Assembly: GCA_003153355.1 (NCBI GenBank)
Contig: PLYH01000002.1
Location: 109,348 to 173,347, forward strand
From: Candidatus Peregrinibacteria bacterium
Lineage (GTDB): Bacteria; Patescibacteriota; Gracilibacteria; UBA1369
Length of the DNA: 64,000 nucleotides
Direction: 5' to 3'
Within the stretch, counting starts at the first letter, position 1, and each line of letters opens with the position of its first letter. The position numbers and the translations under genes are program-made. The notes under the pieces were generated by a model. It saw only the letters and a program-made list of their open reading frames with translations, was not told the DNA's origin and did not search any database. This document shows, piece by piece, positions 9,175 through 18,038 of this stretch.

Positions 9175-10080
9175 ATGGAAAATCAAATCAAACAACCAAG
9201 AATCGGCATAGCGCTGGGCGGAGGCGGAGCAAAGGGAATCTGCCACATCGGCGTTTTGAAAGTTTTTGAAAAATACGGCATTAAAATAAGCTCAATTGCG
9301 GGAGCGAGCGCGGGATCACTTTTTGGAGCAGGCTATGCCCTTGGGTACACCCCGGAAGAAATCATGAAGATGGGTGCCAGTATTACGAAAAACAAATTTT
9401 TAAAATTCAGCAATTTTCACCTTTTTCATGAAAGTCTTATTAAAAGTAAAGACATCGAAAAAGTAATCAAAGATATTGTTGGCGAAAAAACTTTTGACGA
9501 TCTCAAAATTCCATTTACGGCCCTTGCGGTTGATCTTGAAACAGGCCATGAGGTCGAACTGAAAACAGGAAAACTCTGGGAAGCGATCAGGGCGTCTTCC
9601 GCGATCCCGGTTATTTTCAGTCCGTATTTTTTGGACGGCAGATATCTGGTGGATGGCGGGCTGGTCAACAATGTGCCGGTGAACCTGTTACACAGAGATG
9701 CCGTGGACATTATTATCGGCGTAGAGCTGGGTTCCTTGACTTCCAGGCAATACATTGCGGGAATGATCTGGGAAAAGTATTACCATAAACCCGAAGCGTT
9801 CAAGTTGTTCCCCGGCAAATTAGCGCGTCTGAAATTAAATTTCTTCCTGATGCTTCAGATTCTTTTGCGTTCAATCGATATTATCCGCGACGAGACCCAG
9901 CAGGACAGGTACAACGTCACCAAGCCGGATCTTATTATCCGCCCCGACGTTGAATCCATCGCCTTGCTTGAATTCGACCATTATAAAGAAGCAATCGCTG
10001 CCGGCGCCGAAGCGACAGAACGCGCCATGCCGGATCTTTTTGAAATCATCGCGCGCAAGAAAGAGGAGTTGAATAAATAA
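9175..10080 (+). CDS. Patatin-like phospholipase (RssA/NTE type)
   Basis: The 301-residue protein has the patatin fold: an oxyanion hole (GGGGAKG, about residues 16-22), the nucleophile elbow GASAGS (serine near residue 43) and the catalytic aspartate in DGGLVNNVPV (about 160). Patatins use a Ser-Asp dyad to hydrolyse acyl chains from phospholipids or related esters. There is no signal peptide, so it probably acts at the inner face of the membrane. Hydrophobic residues near 220-240 may help membrane association. It follows an unknown gene by 3 bases and precedes a lipoprotein gene. Substrate unknown. Confidence 0.93.
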   Translation: MENQIKQPRIGIALGGGGAKGICHIGVLKVFEKYGIKISSIAGASAGSLFGAGYALGYTPEEIMKMGASITKNKFLKFSNFHLFHESLIKSKDIEKVIKDIVGEKTFDDLKIPFTALAVDLETGHEVELKTGKLWEAIRASSAIPVIFSPYFLDGRYLVDGGLVNNVPVNLLHRDAVDIIIGVELGSLTSRQYIAGMIWEKYYHKPEAFKLFPGKLARLKLNFFLMLQILLRSIDIIRDETQQDRYNVTKPDLIIRPDVESIALLEFDHYKEAIAAGAEATERAMPDLFEIIARKKEELNK

Positions 10081-10129
10081 AGAGCTTATGATAGCCTCTT
10101 ATAAGTGCAAGGCTCATAAATCTTTCAAA

Positions 10130-10816
10130 ATGAAAAAATTCCTTATCCCATTCGTAGCCGGATCTTTTCTGGTGATTTCCGGATGTGCGCAAAACACCAA
10201 CAGCATTTATCAGTACCCGTTTAATACCGCAAAAATTTCATACACCATCAGCGGAACGACCGAAGGAACTTCAACGGTAACGATTAAGGGAGACAAATCC
10301 GTACGCGAAGCCCACATTATTTTCCACAAACCAACAGGCGACGAGAAGCAGGACAACCTCTATATAGATGACGGGCAGTATGTCTACAGCGTGGACCTTG
10401 ATAAAAAACAAGCAGCCGAAACTCCCAACCCGCTCTACGACATTTTGATGAAAGTCGATCCTTCGCAGCGCCAGGATTTCCTTAAAAAAATCGCCGTGGG
10501 AGAAGACCCGAACAACGCCGCAACCCAGCAATTACAGCAGCTCGGAACGCTGACCGTCGCAGGCCAGCAATGTCAGATGTACGACACCGGCGGATTCGGA
10601 CAGGTCTGTTTATGGAACGGCATTCCTCTTAAAACGAGCATCAGTATTCCTGACCTGGGCTTGAACAACAGCACCGTGGCAACATCCGTCCAGACGGACA
10701 TTGATGTTCCCGACAGCGCCTTTGATGTTCCGGCAGGCATTCCCGTTCAAAAAGCCGGTGTTGATCAGGGCTCAGTCCAGGGGATGACCCAGGCAGCCAC
10801 CCAACAGGCATCATGA
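10130..10816 (+). CDS. Probable lipoprotein of unknown function
   Basis: An upstream ATG at 10088 would add 14 residues, but the ATG at 10130 gives a textbook lipoprotein signal: MKKFLIPFVAGSFLVISGC with lipobox ISGC. The mature part is about 210 residues of mostly beta character with several Thr/Ser stretches (YTISGTTEGTSTVTIKGDKS) and three further cysteines. It may be an outward-facing beta-rich sensor or carrier, but I recognise no family. Its TGA stop overlaps the ATG of the cysteine desulfurase (ATGA), so translation is probably coupled. This TGA also shows that UGA is used as stop. Confidence 0.8.
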   Translation: MKKFLIPFVAGSFLVISGCAQNTNSIYQYPFNTAKISYTISGTTEGTSTVTIKGDKSVREAHIIFHKPTGDEKQDNLYIDDGQYVYSVDLDKKQAAETPNPLYDILMKVDPSQRQDFLKKIAVGEDPNNAATQQLQQLGTLTVAGQQCQMYDTGGFGQVCLWNGIPLKTSISIPDLGLNNSTVATSVQTDIDVPDSAFDVPAGIPVQKAGVDQGSVQGMTQAATQQAS

Positions 10817-12063
10817 TATATCTCGACCACGCAGCAGCTACGCCGGTAGACCCAAGGGTGCTTAAAGTCATGCTCCCCTATTTCAGCGAAAAATTTGCGA
10901 ACCCGTCTGCCGTTTACCAGTTTGCGCTGCAAAACCGACAGGCTATCGATGGCGCAAGAAAACGCGTCGCGGATATTTTAAACTGCAAAGCGAACGAAAT
11001 TTATTTTACCGGCAGCGGAACGGAATCAAATAACTGGGCTATTTTTGGTACAGCCGGAGCTGCGGCGACGTGCCGACATCAAACGGATTCAGCCGAATCC
11101 GCAGGGGCGCAAAAAGGCCGGTCCGGGCATCTCATCACTTCGGTGGTCGAACATCACTCGGTGCTCTATCCTTTCGAAGAACTCGAACGCCGCGGCTGGA
11201 AAGTCACGTATCTGAATGTCGACGAACACGGCCGTGTTTCACTTGAAAAATTAAAAAAAGCGCTGACCCCTGAAACCGCTTTGGTGAGCATTGCTTATGC
11301 CAACAATGAAATCGGAACCGTTGAAAACATTGCCGAAATCGGAAAATTTTTAAAAGAGTACCGTGAACAAAACGCGAACAGTGCCGGCAAAGGCGCGGGA
11401 ACCCTTTTCCATACAGACGCCTGCCAAGCCGCGGGCGCACTTTCGATAAACGTAAAAGACCTGCATGTCGATTTGATGACCATCAACGGCGGCAAAATCT
11501 ACGGAACAAAAGGCTCGGCGGTTTTATACATCCGAGACAAAGTAAAAATCGTTCCGCTGCTTTACGGAGGAGGCCAGGAACACCGCCAGCGCGCGGGCAC
11601 GGAAAACGTCGCGGGGATTGTCGGCTTCGCCGAGGCTTTGGAAATTGCGGAAACCATGCGTGTCCACGAAGCCGCGCGCCTCACGCAACTCCGCGATAAA
11701 CTTATTGCAGGTCTTCAAACCAAAATCCCAAAAACCAGGCTCAATGGCGATCCCGTGAATCGTTTGCCCAATAATATAAGTATAAGTTTTGAGGGCGTTG
11801 ATGCTGAATCGTTACTGTTGCGCCTGGATATGGCGGGCGTGTGCGCCTCAGCGGGCTCGGCCTGCACATCGGGCGCACTTGAACCCTCACATGTTCTCAT
11901 GGCCCTTGGAATCAAAACAAAATCGGACATAGCCCAAAGCACCATCCGCATGACCCTGGGCCGCGAAAATACGGACAAAGAGATCGAAAAACTCCTGAAA
12001 ATCATTCCCCCGATCGTTGAAAGCCTGCGTACGCCCCGCGGCAATGCAAAGGCCCGCCCGTAA
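10813..12063 (+). CDS. Cysteine desulfurase (NifS/IscS family)
   Basis: This 416-residue PLP enzyme removes sulfur from cysteine for Fe-S clusters or tRNA thiolation. Visible marks are the start MIYLDHAAATPVDPRV, GSGTESNNWA, VEHHSVL, the PLP-binding HTDACQAAG aspartate, the lysine in NGGKIYGTKG, and the persulfide cysteine in SAGSACTSG. It overlaps the upstream lipoprotein by 4 bases. Between FGTA and GHLITS there are about 20 more residues than usual (Ala/Ser/Gly/Gln rich). They are encoded by a stretch with a 7-bp inverted repeat at 11084-11101, suggesting an in-frame insertion. No IscU-type scaffold gene follows. A role in tRNA thiolation is equally possible. Confidence 0.95.
   Translation: MIYLDHAAATPVDPRVLKVMLPYFSEKFANPSAVYQFALQNRQAIDGARKRVADILNCKANEIYFTGSGTESNNWAIFGTAGAAATCRHQTDSAESAGAQKGRSGHLITSVVEHHSVLYPFEELERRGWKVTYLNVDEHGRVSLEKLKKALTPETALVSIAYANNEIGTVENIAEIGKFLKEYREQNANSAGKGAGTLFHTDACQAAGALSINVKDLHVDLMTINGGKIYGTKGSAVLYIRDKVKIVPLLYGGGQEHRQRAGTENVAGIVGFAEALEIAETMRVHEAARLTQLRDKLIAGLQTKIPKTRLNGDPVNRLPNNISISFEGVDAESLLLRLDMAGVCASAGSACTSGALEPSHVLMALGIKTKSDIAQSTIRMTLGRENTDKEIEKLLKIIPPIVESLRTPRGNAKARP
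11084..11101. repeat. Small inverted repeat inside the cysteine desulfurase gene
   Basis: CGGATTC and GAATCCG flank a 4-base spacer. The repeat lies in a stretch of about 60 bases that encodes residues not usual for this family, so it may belong to an inserted palindromic element. Confidence 0.4.
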
Positions 12064-12088
12064 GCATGGACTTTGCGCTTATAGCCAT

Positions 12089-12117
12089 TTGTGCTAGATT
12101 AAGCCCTCCTATATAAT
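12089..12117 (+). promoter_or_regulatory. rny promoter with possible leaderless start
   Basis: A perfect -10 TATAAT (12112-12117) has a weak -35 TTGTGC (12089-12094) 17 bases upstream. The predicted start falls at about 12124, only 2-4 bases before the rny ATG at 12127, so the mRNA may be leaderless. Confidence 0.6.
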
Positions 12118-12126
12118 GTCAAAGCT

Positions 12127-13677
12127 ATGAACGAACTTATGCAAATCATCGTTGCGCTTGGCGCCATCATTGTCGGGTTTGGCCTGGGATTTTTTGTTTT
12201 GAAATCCAGGAAAGATATCGATCTCGCCTCCTATCAAAAAAAATCCGCAGATGCCATAGCCAAAAGCACTCACGAAGCCGAAACCATTAAAACGAGCAAT
12301 CACACACGCCTTGAAGAAATAAAAAATTACATGGTGGAGTTCGAAGAAAAGAACAAAATCCAGTGCGAAAAAATCGAAAAACTCATCGTCTCAAAAGAGG
12401 AACAGCTCCAGAATAAATCAGTGAAGGCGCAGGAAGTCCAGAAAGCCCTGGATGGAGAAGCCCAGCTCGTGGAAGCCCTCAACGCCAACATGAAGCAGCT
12501 CGAAAAAGATCTCCTCCAGAAACTTCTCACAAAAACCGGCAACAAACTCGATGACGTAAAAAGCGAAGTCATCAACGAACTCCAGCGCGATCTTGAACTG
12601 GAGCGTGAAGACAAACTCCGCAAGTACGAAGAGTACCTTAAGGAAGAAAAAGTGCGCATCGCCAAAGACCTGATTACGTCGGTCATCCAGCGTTATTCTG
12701 CCCCAACGTCCGTAGATAAAAAAAGCACGGCCATTGAAGTTGCCCGCGATGAAGCCAAGGGAAAAGTTCTGGGCCGCAACGCCTCCAACATCTTGCTCAT
12801 CGAAGAACTCACCGGCACGGATATTATTTTCAACGACGCTCCAAACATGATCATCGTGTCCTGTTTCGATCTGGTTCGCAGGCACATCGCGCGTGAAACC
12901 ATTTTGAAACTGCTCAAAGAAAAAGCCGTGACCACCGACGTCGTCCGCAAGAAGCATCAGGAATCAGAACAGGAAACCGAAAAAACGCTCATCAGAATCG
13001 GCAAAGAAACGGTCAAAATGCTTGGCCTGGATTCCCGCAACTACCCGGACGATTTCATGAGAATCATCGGACGCCTCAAGTTCCGCACCAGTTACGGCCA
13101 GAATATTTTGAAGCACTCTTTTGAAGTCGGATACTTCACGCTGATGCTCGGCGGCGAACTGAATCTGAATATGCTCACCTGCAAAATCGGCGGATTCTTC
13201 CACGATCTGGGCAAAGCCATTGATCAGGAAGTCGGCGGTTCTCACGATGTTCTTACCAAAGAGATTATGGAAAAATACAGCTTCAGCGAAGACGAAATCC
13301 ACGCGGCCTGGGCTCATCATGACGCCATTCCTCAGCGGACGGCTGAAGCATTGCTCGTCAAAGCCGGCGACGCCATTTCCGCAGGACGACCGGGAGCCCG
13401 CCAGGAATCCATCGAAAAATATATCGAACGCATCCAGGCCATCGAAAAAATTTCCAGTTCCTACGAAGGCGTCAGTAAAACGTTCGCCATTTCCGCGGGC
13501 CGCGAAGTCCGTGTCATGGTCGAACCTCAGCAGATGAAGGACGGCCAGCTTTTACCGCTCGCCAAAAGCATCGCAAGTGATATCCAGGCCAACGTCGCTT
13601 ATCCCGGCAAAATCAAAGTCAACGTGATCCGCAGAACCAAAAATATCGATTACGCCAAAAAAGAATTTACGAAATAA
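12127..13677 (+). CDS. rny: Ribonuclease Y
   Basis: The 516-residue protein matches RNase Y, the membrane-anchored endonuclease that starts mRNA decay. Domains in order: one N-terminal membrane helix (about residues 7-26), a long charged coiled coil (about 27-190), a KH RNA-binding domain (GRNASNILLIEELTG, ETILKLL), and an HD metal-dependent catalytic domain with HSFEV, GFFHDLGKAID and AAWAHHD. A C-terminal conserved block includes SAGRPGARQESIEKYIERIQ. It has its own promoter only about 10 bases upstream and is followed by a thioredoxin-reductase-like gene. Confidence 0.96.
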   Translation: MNELMQIIVALGAIIVGFGLGFFVLKSRKDIDLASYQKKSADAIAKSTHEAETIKTSNHTRLEEIKNYMVEFEEKNKIQCEKIEKLIVSKEEQLQNKSVKAQEVQKALDGEAQLVEALNANMKQLEKDLLQKLLTKTGNKLDDVKSEVINELQRDLELEREDKLRKYEEYLKEEKVRIAKDLITSVIQRYSAPTSVDKKSTAIEVARDEAKGKVLGRNASNILLIEELTGTDIIFNDAPNMIIVSCFDLVRRHIARETILKLLKEKAVTTDVVRKKHQESEQETEKTLIRIGKETVKMLGLDSRNYPDDFMRIIGRLKFRTSYGQNILKHSFEVGYFTLMLGGELNLNMLTCKIGGFFHDLGKAIDQEVGGSHDVLTKEIMEKYSFSEDEIHAAWAHHDAIPQRTAEALLVKAGDAISAGRPGARQESIEKYIERIQAIEKISSSYEGVSKTFAISAGREVRVMVEPQQMKDGQLLPLAKSIASDIQANVAYPGKIKVNVIRRTKNIDYAKKEFTK

Positions 13678-13717
13678 TTATGGAAACGAACACCGAGCAC
13701 ACAGTGCGAGGGCGAAG

Positions 13718-13738
13718 GGAGCCGGCTGTGCCGGTTCC
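13718..13738 (+). repeat. Hairpin between rny and the thioredoxin-reductase-like gene
   Basis: GGAGCCGGC and GCCGGTTCC pair (9 bp, one G-U) around a TGT loop. No T-run follows, so it is a poor terminator. It lies just upstream of the preferred start (13749) of the next gene; a longer frame from 13680 would translate through it. Confidence 0.5.
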
Positions 13739-13748
13739 TGAGCGTACA

Positions 13749-14663
13749 ATGAAGGATGTTGCGATTATTGGCTGTGGCCCGGGCGGTTTGAGCGCCGCGA
13801 TTTACACGGCCAGAGCCCAGCTGAAAACGATCGTCTTCGGCGATTACAAAAAAAGTAACCTGTATAAATCACACATCATCGCCAACTATCTTGGATTCCC
13901 TGAACCGGTCACAGGCCCTTTTTTAGCGGAAAAAGGCGTAGAGCACGCCAAAAATTTCGGCTCGGAAATCGTACCGAACGAAATCGTCCACCTGGGCGTC
14001 AACGATGACGGAACATTCAGTTTAAAAGACGACTCAAAAAAACACTACACCGCCAAAACCGTCATCATCGCCACCGGGCAGAGCTACGCACTCAGCGGCA
14101 TCAAAAACGAAAAAGAGCTCACCGGCAAAGGCGTTTCCTACTGCGTGGTCTGCGACGGATTTTTCTTCCGCGACAAAAACGTAGTCGTCATCGGGAACGG
14201 CAATTACGCCGGAGAAGAAGCTCTGCAACTCCTCAACTACACCAAAAATATAACGATCTTAAGCCACGGCAAAGAGTTCAGCTTTTCGGATGAAATCAAA
14301 AAAGATCTGGAAGCGAACAACATTACCCTCCAAAAAACTCCGCGCATCAAGGAAATAAGCGGCAACGGAAAAGCCGAAAAACTCATCCTCTCCGACGGCG
14401 GCGAAATCCAGACTCACGGCGTGTTCATGGCAGTCGGTGTCGCGGGCGCCACGGCGTTCGCAAAAAAACTCGGCCTGGAAATGGAGAACAACTACATCAG
14501 GGTGAACCACGACGGCAAAACCAATATCCCGGGCATTTTTGCCGCGGGCGATTGCACAGGCTCCCCCGCACAGATGGCCACCAGCGTGGGCAACGGTTGT
14601 AATGCGGCCCTAAGTGCGATAAAATTGTTAAGAGGTGCCAAGATGTACACTCAATATAACTAA
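13749..14663 (+). CDS. trxB: Thioredoxin-reductase-like FAD/NAD(P) oxidoreductase
   Basis: From the ATG at 13749 the protein is 304 residues and opens with the FAD-binding motif MKDVAIIGCGPGG, as normal for TrxB. The redox centre is CVVC in SYCVVCDGFFF, slightly different from the usual CATC. The second dinucleotide fold has VVIGNGNYAGEEA, and the C-terminal FAD motif is GIFAAGDCTGSPAQMATSVG. The reaction is NAD(P)H-dependent reduction of thioredoxin or a similar dithiol. An ATG at 13680 would add 23 residues crossing a hairpin, without homology to family members, so the shorter start is preferred. YtxH and VanW genes follow on the same strand. Confidence 0.9.
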   Translation: MKDVAIIGCGPGGLSAAIYTARAQLKTIVFGDYKKSNLYKSHIIANYLGFPEPVTGPFLAEKGVEHAKNFGSEIVPNEIVHLGVNDDGTFSLKDDSKKHYTAKTVIIATGQSYALSGIKNEKELTGKGVSYCVVCDGFFFRDKNVVVIGNGNYAGEEALQLLNYTKNITILSHGKEFSFSDEIKKDLEANNITLQKTPRIKEISGNGKAEKLILSDGGEIQTHGVFMAVGVAGATAFAKKLGLEMENNYIRVNHDGKTNIPGIFAAGDCTGSPAQMATSVGNGCNAALSAIKLLRGAKMYTQYN

Positions 14664-14672
14664 CAAACGCTT

Positions 14673-15059
14673 ATGTTTGGCTTTGGAAAGAAGAAAAAAA
14701 AGGATCTCCCTGACAAAAAGAAGCACTCCAAACTCGACAAGCTCATCATGGGAGCGATCGTCGGCGGCGCGGTGGGTTCAGTGATCGGCATGAGCATCGC
14801 TCCTCAAAAAGGAAAAGAGACCCGTGAATTGATCGCCCAGAAAGGCAAAGAGCTCATTAAAAAAGGCCAGGACTCGCTGGATAAATTCTCCGACGCCAAA
14901 GAAAAAAAGCATGAAGAAGCCGCACAGGAAAGTCCGAAGCAAAAAAAGAAATTTTTCTCCCGCCTCAAAGACGGTCTTTTCGGCCGCAGCAAAAAGGTCA
15001 AAAAAGGCCTCATGAAGGAAGACAGCGACATGAGAAAAATTCCCAACGAAGTTGAGTAA
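14673..15059 (+). CDS. YtxH-like small membrane protein
   Basis: At 128 residues it has the layout of YtxH (gas-vesicle-like) proteins: a lysine-rich N-terminus (MFGFGKKKKKD), one glycine-rich membrane helix (IMGAIVGGAVGSVIGMSIAP, about residues 27-46) and a Lys/Glu-rich amphipathic tail beginning KGKETRELIAQKGKELIKKG. Such proteins are often linked to envelope stress; the exact role is unknown. It starts 9 bases after the reductase gene. The very basic C-terminal third could bind nucleic acid or membrane lipids. Confidence 0.8.
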   Translation: MFGFGKKKKKDLPDKKKHSKLDKLIMGAIVGGAVGSVIGMSIAPQKGKETRELIAQKGKELIKKGQDSLDKFSDAKEKKHEEAAQESPKQKKKFFSRLKDGLFGRSKKVKKGLMKEDSDMRKIPNEVE

Positions 15060-15157
15060 CAAGGCGAAATCCGCTACTCCACAACAATTCCCCGGTTCCA
15101 TCAAACCCCTTAGCCATTTTCCTTGAATTCCTTGTGGAAGACGGGAAGATTTTTGTT

Positions 15158-15163
15158 TATAAT
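15158..15163 (+). promoter_or_regulatory. -10 element upstream of the VanW gene
   Basis: A perfect TATAAT lies 11 bases before the ATG at 15175. The -35 region is poor (TGGAAG at 15135-15140). The predicted start near 15170 would leave a leader of about 5 bases, or about 23 if the ATG at 15193 is used. Confidence 0.5.
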
Positions 15164-15174
15164 CTAAATCCCGC

Positions 15175-17241
15175 ATGTCATTCACGGGTTTTATGAGTAA
15201 GCAAAAAAAGCCCCCCCAGAAAGATCCGCAACAAAAGCCTAAAAAGGCTGCTAAGCCCCCGATGCTTGAAGAAAAGCAAAGTTTTTTCGCGAAACTTCAG
15301 AATCGCGGGAAAAAAATCATGTCCGGGAAAACGGCAGCCAGACTTCTTCCGCCGGGCGCTCAGCAGGTAAAAAATGACCTGATCGGGTTTGGTAAAATCG
15401 CAGTTTTTGTCGTTCCGGGTATCATCGTTCTTTCAGGCGCTCTCGTGGGAACGGACATGCTTTTGCACGGACGCATCATGCCGGGGACCTCCATGGCAGG
15501 CCAGCAGGTCGGGTTTCTCTACAACGGAGAAGCTTTCGATATTCTTCAGCAAACCGTTGATAAGTATTTAAAAACTCCTTTGACCGTCACCGTGAACGGA
15601 ACACAGACGCAGATAACTCCGGCAGATCTCGGTGTCCAATTTTCTCTGCAGCAGACTCTGCTTTCAATCCCGACGTACGATCTCCGCAAAAACTCGCTGC
15701 TCACGCTGGCGTTTGCGGCAATCAGCCAGCATCAGGCAGCGCCTTTTATGACACTGGATTCCGATCAGGCCCAAGATGCCGTGGAGCAAAAACTCGGTCT
15801 CCAGAAATTCCGCGCGCAGGACGCACGCATAGGTCTGGACGATCAGAAAAATCCGACCGTCATCGCTGAATCGGACGGCGAAGTCATCGATAAAGATGAG
15901 CTCGTCAGCCAGCTCAAACTTAGCATGAAAAATCTTCAGCCCGTGGAAATAAAATTGAATCTCATTGCCGAAAAACCCTCAATCACGGCTCAGGATTTGC
16001 AGTCCCAAAAGGACGTTGCGGTGAATACGCTCAAAACACCCATTACCCTGATGTACAATGATCAGAAATGGAAATTCGATCCGTCCAAACATCTCGACGC
16101 CGTGGCATTTGTGCAGAACCCGACCGTAACGATTAAAAATATTCATCTCATTTTGCCGGTAGTTTTAAACGGCGATCAGTCTTTCCAGTCGAACGATAAT
16201 GTTACGCTCAACAGCACGCCGGTGATGACCCTCGACGCGCAAAAAATAAAAGATTTTCTCCAGACCCAGATCATCGCCCAAATCGACCGGCCGACCTCCG
16301 ACGTCAAGATTTACACCGACGCCAACAAAAAAATCGTCATCGACGGCAAAGGAGAAAACGGCATAAAGGTTTCTCCCGACGGACTCCTGGCCAGCCTGGA
16401 TTTTGCCATCGGCAACAACATTCCCCGCCTGCAGGTTCCGGCCGAAGAAACAAAAGCCAACGTCACGGTTTCTCCTGATCTCCAAAATTTAGGGATTAAG
16501 AACCTCGTTTCAACCGGCCGCACTGTTTTTGCGGGATCTCATCCGGGAAGAATCGTAAACATTAATGTGGGCATGAGCAGGTATAACGGTTTACTGATAA
16601 AGCCGGGCGAAGTTTTTTCTTTCGACGACCACCTTGGCCCCGTTGATGGTCAGCACGGCTATGTCGAAGAACTTGTCATTAAGGGAAACCAGGGCACCGT
16701 TCCGGATTTCGGAGGCGGACTTTGTCAGGTATCTTCGACCATCTATCAGGCGGCGCTTCTTGCAGGGTTCCCAATCCTCGAAAGAGCGAACCATTCCTAT
16801 GCTGTTTCCTATTATGCAAAACCTTTGGGCTACGGACTGGATGCCACCATTTATCCCGGAGTTCACGATGTAAAATTTAAAAACGACTCTCCCGCCGCAA
16901 TCCTTATTCAATCGTATACCGAAAACGGCCAGGCGTATTTTAAATTCTACGGCACGGACGATGGCCGTAAAGTTTGGTTAGAGGGGCCATATCAGGGTAA
17001 CTACCGCGCAGCGGCAGCTCCGCAGACCGTGACCACCAATACATTGGCTCCCGGCGTTAAAAAGCAGGTTGAAATCCCCCACACCGGCTTCGATGTCACC
17101 TGGTACCGGCACATCCTGCAAGACGGCAAAGAAACCAAAGAAAAACTTTTCACCCGCTACGACAATACCGGCGCCGAAATTTTAGTGGGCGCAGGAACCC
17201 CAAGCGGAACAGCCGATACAGCTTCGGTTCCAAAGACTTAA
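15175..17241 (+). CDS. VanW-family cell-wall protein (YoaR-like)
   Basis: The 688-residue protein has a Lys/Pro-rich cytoplasmic start and one membrane helix (IAVFVVPGIIVLSGALVG, about residues 77-100). A large outer part follows with regions resembling the peptidoglycan-binding type 4 domain found before VanW domains. The VanW domain itself (about 465-610) includes PGEVFSFDDHLGP, DFGGGLCQVSSTIYQAAL and ANHSYAVSYY. The last 80 residues look like a G5-type beta region (TLAPGVKKQVEIPHTGFDVT). VanW proteins occur in glycopeptide-resistance loci and in wall maintenance, but the activity is not established. It probably acts on the outer side of the membrane. It is convergent with the TPR gene and overlaps it by 4 bases. 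Confidence 0.92.
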   Translation: MSFTGFMSKQKKPPQKDPQQKPKKAAKPPMLEEKQSFFAKLQNRGKKIMSGKTAARLLPPGAQQVKNDLIGFGKIAVFVVPGIIVLSGALVGTDMLLHGRIMPGTSMAGQQVGFLYNGEAFDILQQTVDKYLKTPLTVTVNGTQTQITPADLGVQFSLQQTLLSIPTYDLRKNSLLTLAFAAISQHQAAPFMTLDSDQAQDAVEQKLGLQKFRAQDARIGLDDQKNPTVIAESDGEVIDKDELVSQLKLSMKNLQPVEIKLNLIAEKPSITAQDLQSQKDVAVNTLKTPITLMYNDQKWKFDPSKHLDAVAFVQNPTVTIKNIHLILPVVLNGDQSFQSNDNVTLNSTPVMTLDAQKIKDFLQTQIIAQIDRPTSDVKIYTDANKKIVIDGKGENGIKVSPDGLLASLDFAIGNNIPRLQVPAEETKANVTVSPDLQNLGIKNLVSTGRTVFAGSHPGRIVNINVGMSRYNGLLIKPGEVFSFDDHLGPVDGQHGYVEELVIKGNQGTVPDFGGGLCQVSSTIYQAALLAGFPILERANHSYAVSYYAKPLGYGLDATIYPGVHDVKFKNDSPAAILIQSYTENGQAYFKFYGTDDGRKVWLEGPYQGNYRAAAAPQTVTTNTLAPGVKKQVEIPHTGFDVTWYRHILQDGKETKEKLFTRYDNTGAEILVGAGTPSGTADTASVPKT

Positions 17242-18038
17242 ACTGCGCTTCCTCCTGAAGGATTTTCTTTTGTTGCCCGTTGCATCATCTCTTTGGCCAT
17301 TTCATTGTCCGGATATGCCGCCAGAATTTGTCCGAGTAACGAACGCGCGTCATCCATCATATTCAAATCCATGGTCATCTCTGCCAGCGTGAGCAGGTAG
17401 TCCAGATTTTGCGGGTCCATTTCAACAGCCTTGCGGAAATGCGCGAGAGCATCCTGAACTTCGCCCATCTCTTTGAGAACTTGCGCCAGACTGAAAAATC
17501 TTCCCGCGCGCGAAGCATCAAGTTCGATCGCTTTTTTGTAGTGGGTTTTCGCTCCTTCAAGTTTTTTCTGCTGATACATGGCCACGGCCAGATTGCTGAA
17601 ATACACCGGATCGTGCTGCGCGCTCAAAATCAGTTTGTGATACATATTTTCCGCTTTGCTGAACTGGCCCTGATGCAGATACAAAAGCCCCAGTTTGTGG
17701 TAGGCGTCGACGTTGCTTGGATCCAGTGACAGCCCCTGAATGAGGAACTGTTCGCCTTGTTTTAAATCGCCTTTTGCCATCGCGGCATCGGCTTTTTTAA
17801 TCATCATTTCAGCTTTTGCGACTTTCTTGGCGTCAACTGTTGAACGTTCGGGAATCATCTCTTCAACCGTCACTTCAAAGGCTTCGGGATGTTTGTGAAT
17901 ATGCAGCAAATCCAGCACGCTCCTCTTCCGTCCAAAAAAAGAAAACGAAGCCTGACCTTTTTCCGCCGTCATGTAGCGTCGGATAAAGATTGATCCCAGG
18001 ATCAAAATTCCTATGATAATAATCAGTAATTGAATCAT
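17238..18038 (-). CDS. Membrane-anchored TPR protein
   Basis: The 266-residue protein begins with a membrane helix (MIQLLIIIIGILILGSIFI) and then, after about 80 residues, has five or so tetratricopeptide repeats. Examples are AYHKLGLLYLHQGQFSKAE, YFSNLAVAMYQQKKLEGAK and ALAHFRKAVEMDPQNLDYLL. TPR units mediate protein contacts, so this is likely a scaffold on the inner face of the membrane. Its ATG overlaps the TGA of the delta' gene by 4 bases (ATGA). The partner is unknown. Confidence 0.9.
   Translation of the reverse strand: MIQLLIIIIGILILGSIFIRRYMTAEKGQASFSFFGRKRSVLDLLHIHKHPEAFEVTVEEMIPERSTVDAKKVAKAEMMIKKADAAMAKGDLKQGEQFLIQGLSLDPSNVDAYHKLGLLYLHQGQFSKAENMYHKLILSAQHDPVYFSNLAVAMYQQKKLEGAKTHYKKAIELDASRAGRFFSLAQVLKEMGEVQDALAHFRKAVEMDPQNLDYLLTLAEMTMDLNMMDDARSLLGQILAAYPDNEMAKEMMQRATKENPSGGSAV

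Noticed and set aside
12418..12957. Antisense frame of 179 codons inside rny
   Set aside because: Shadow of the rny coiled-coil and KH region; no independent start signal or family marks.
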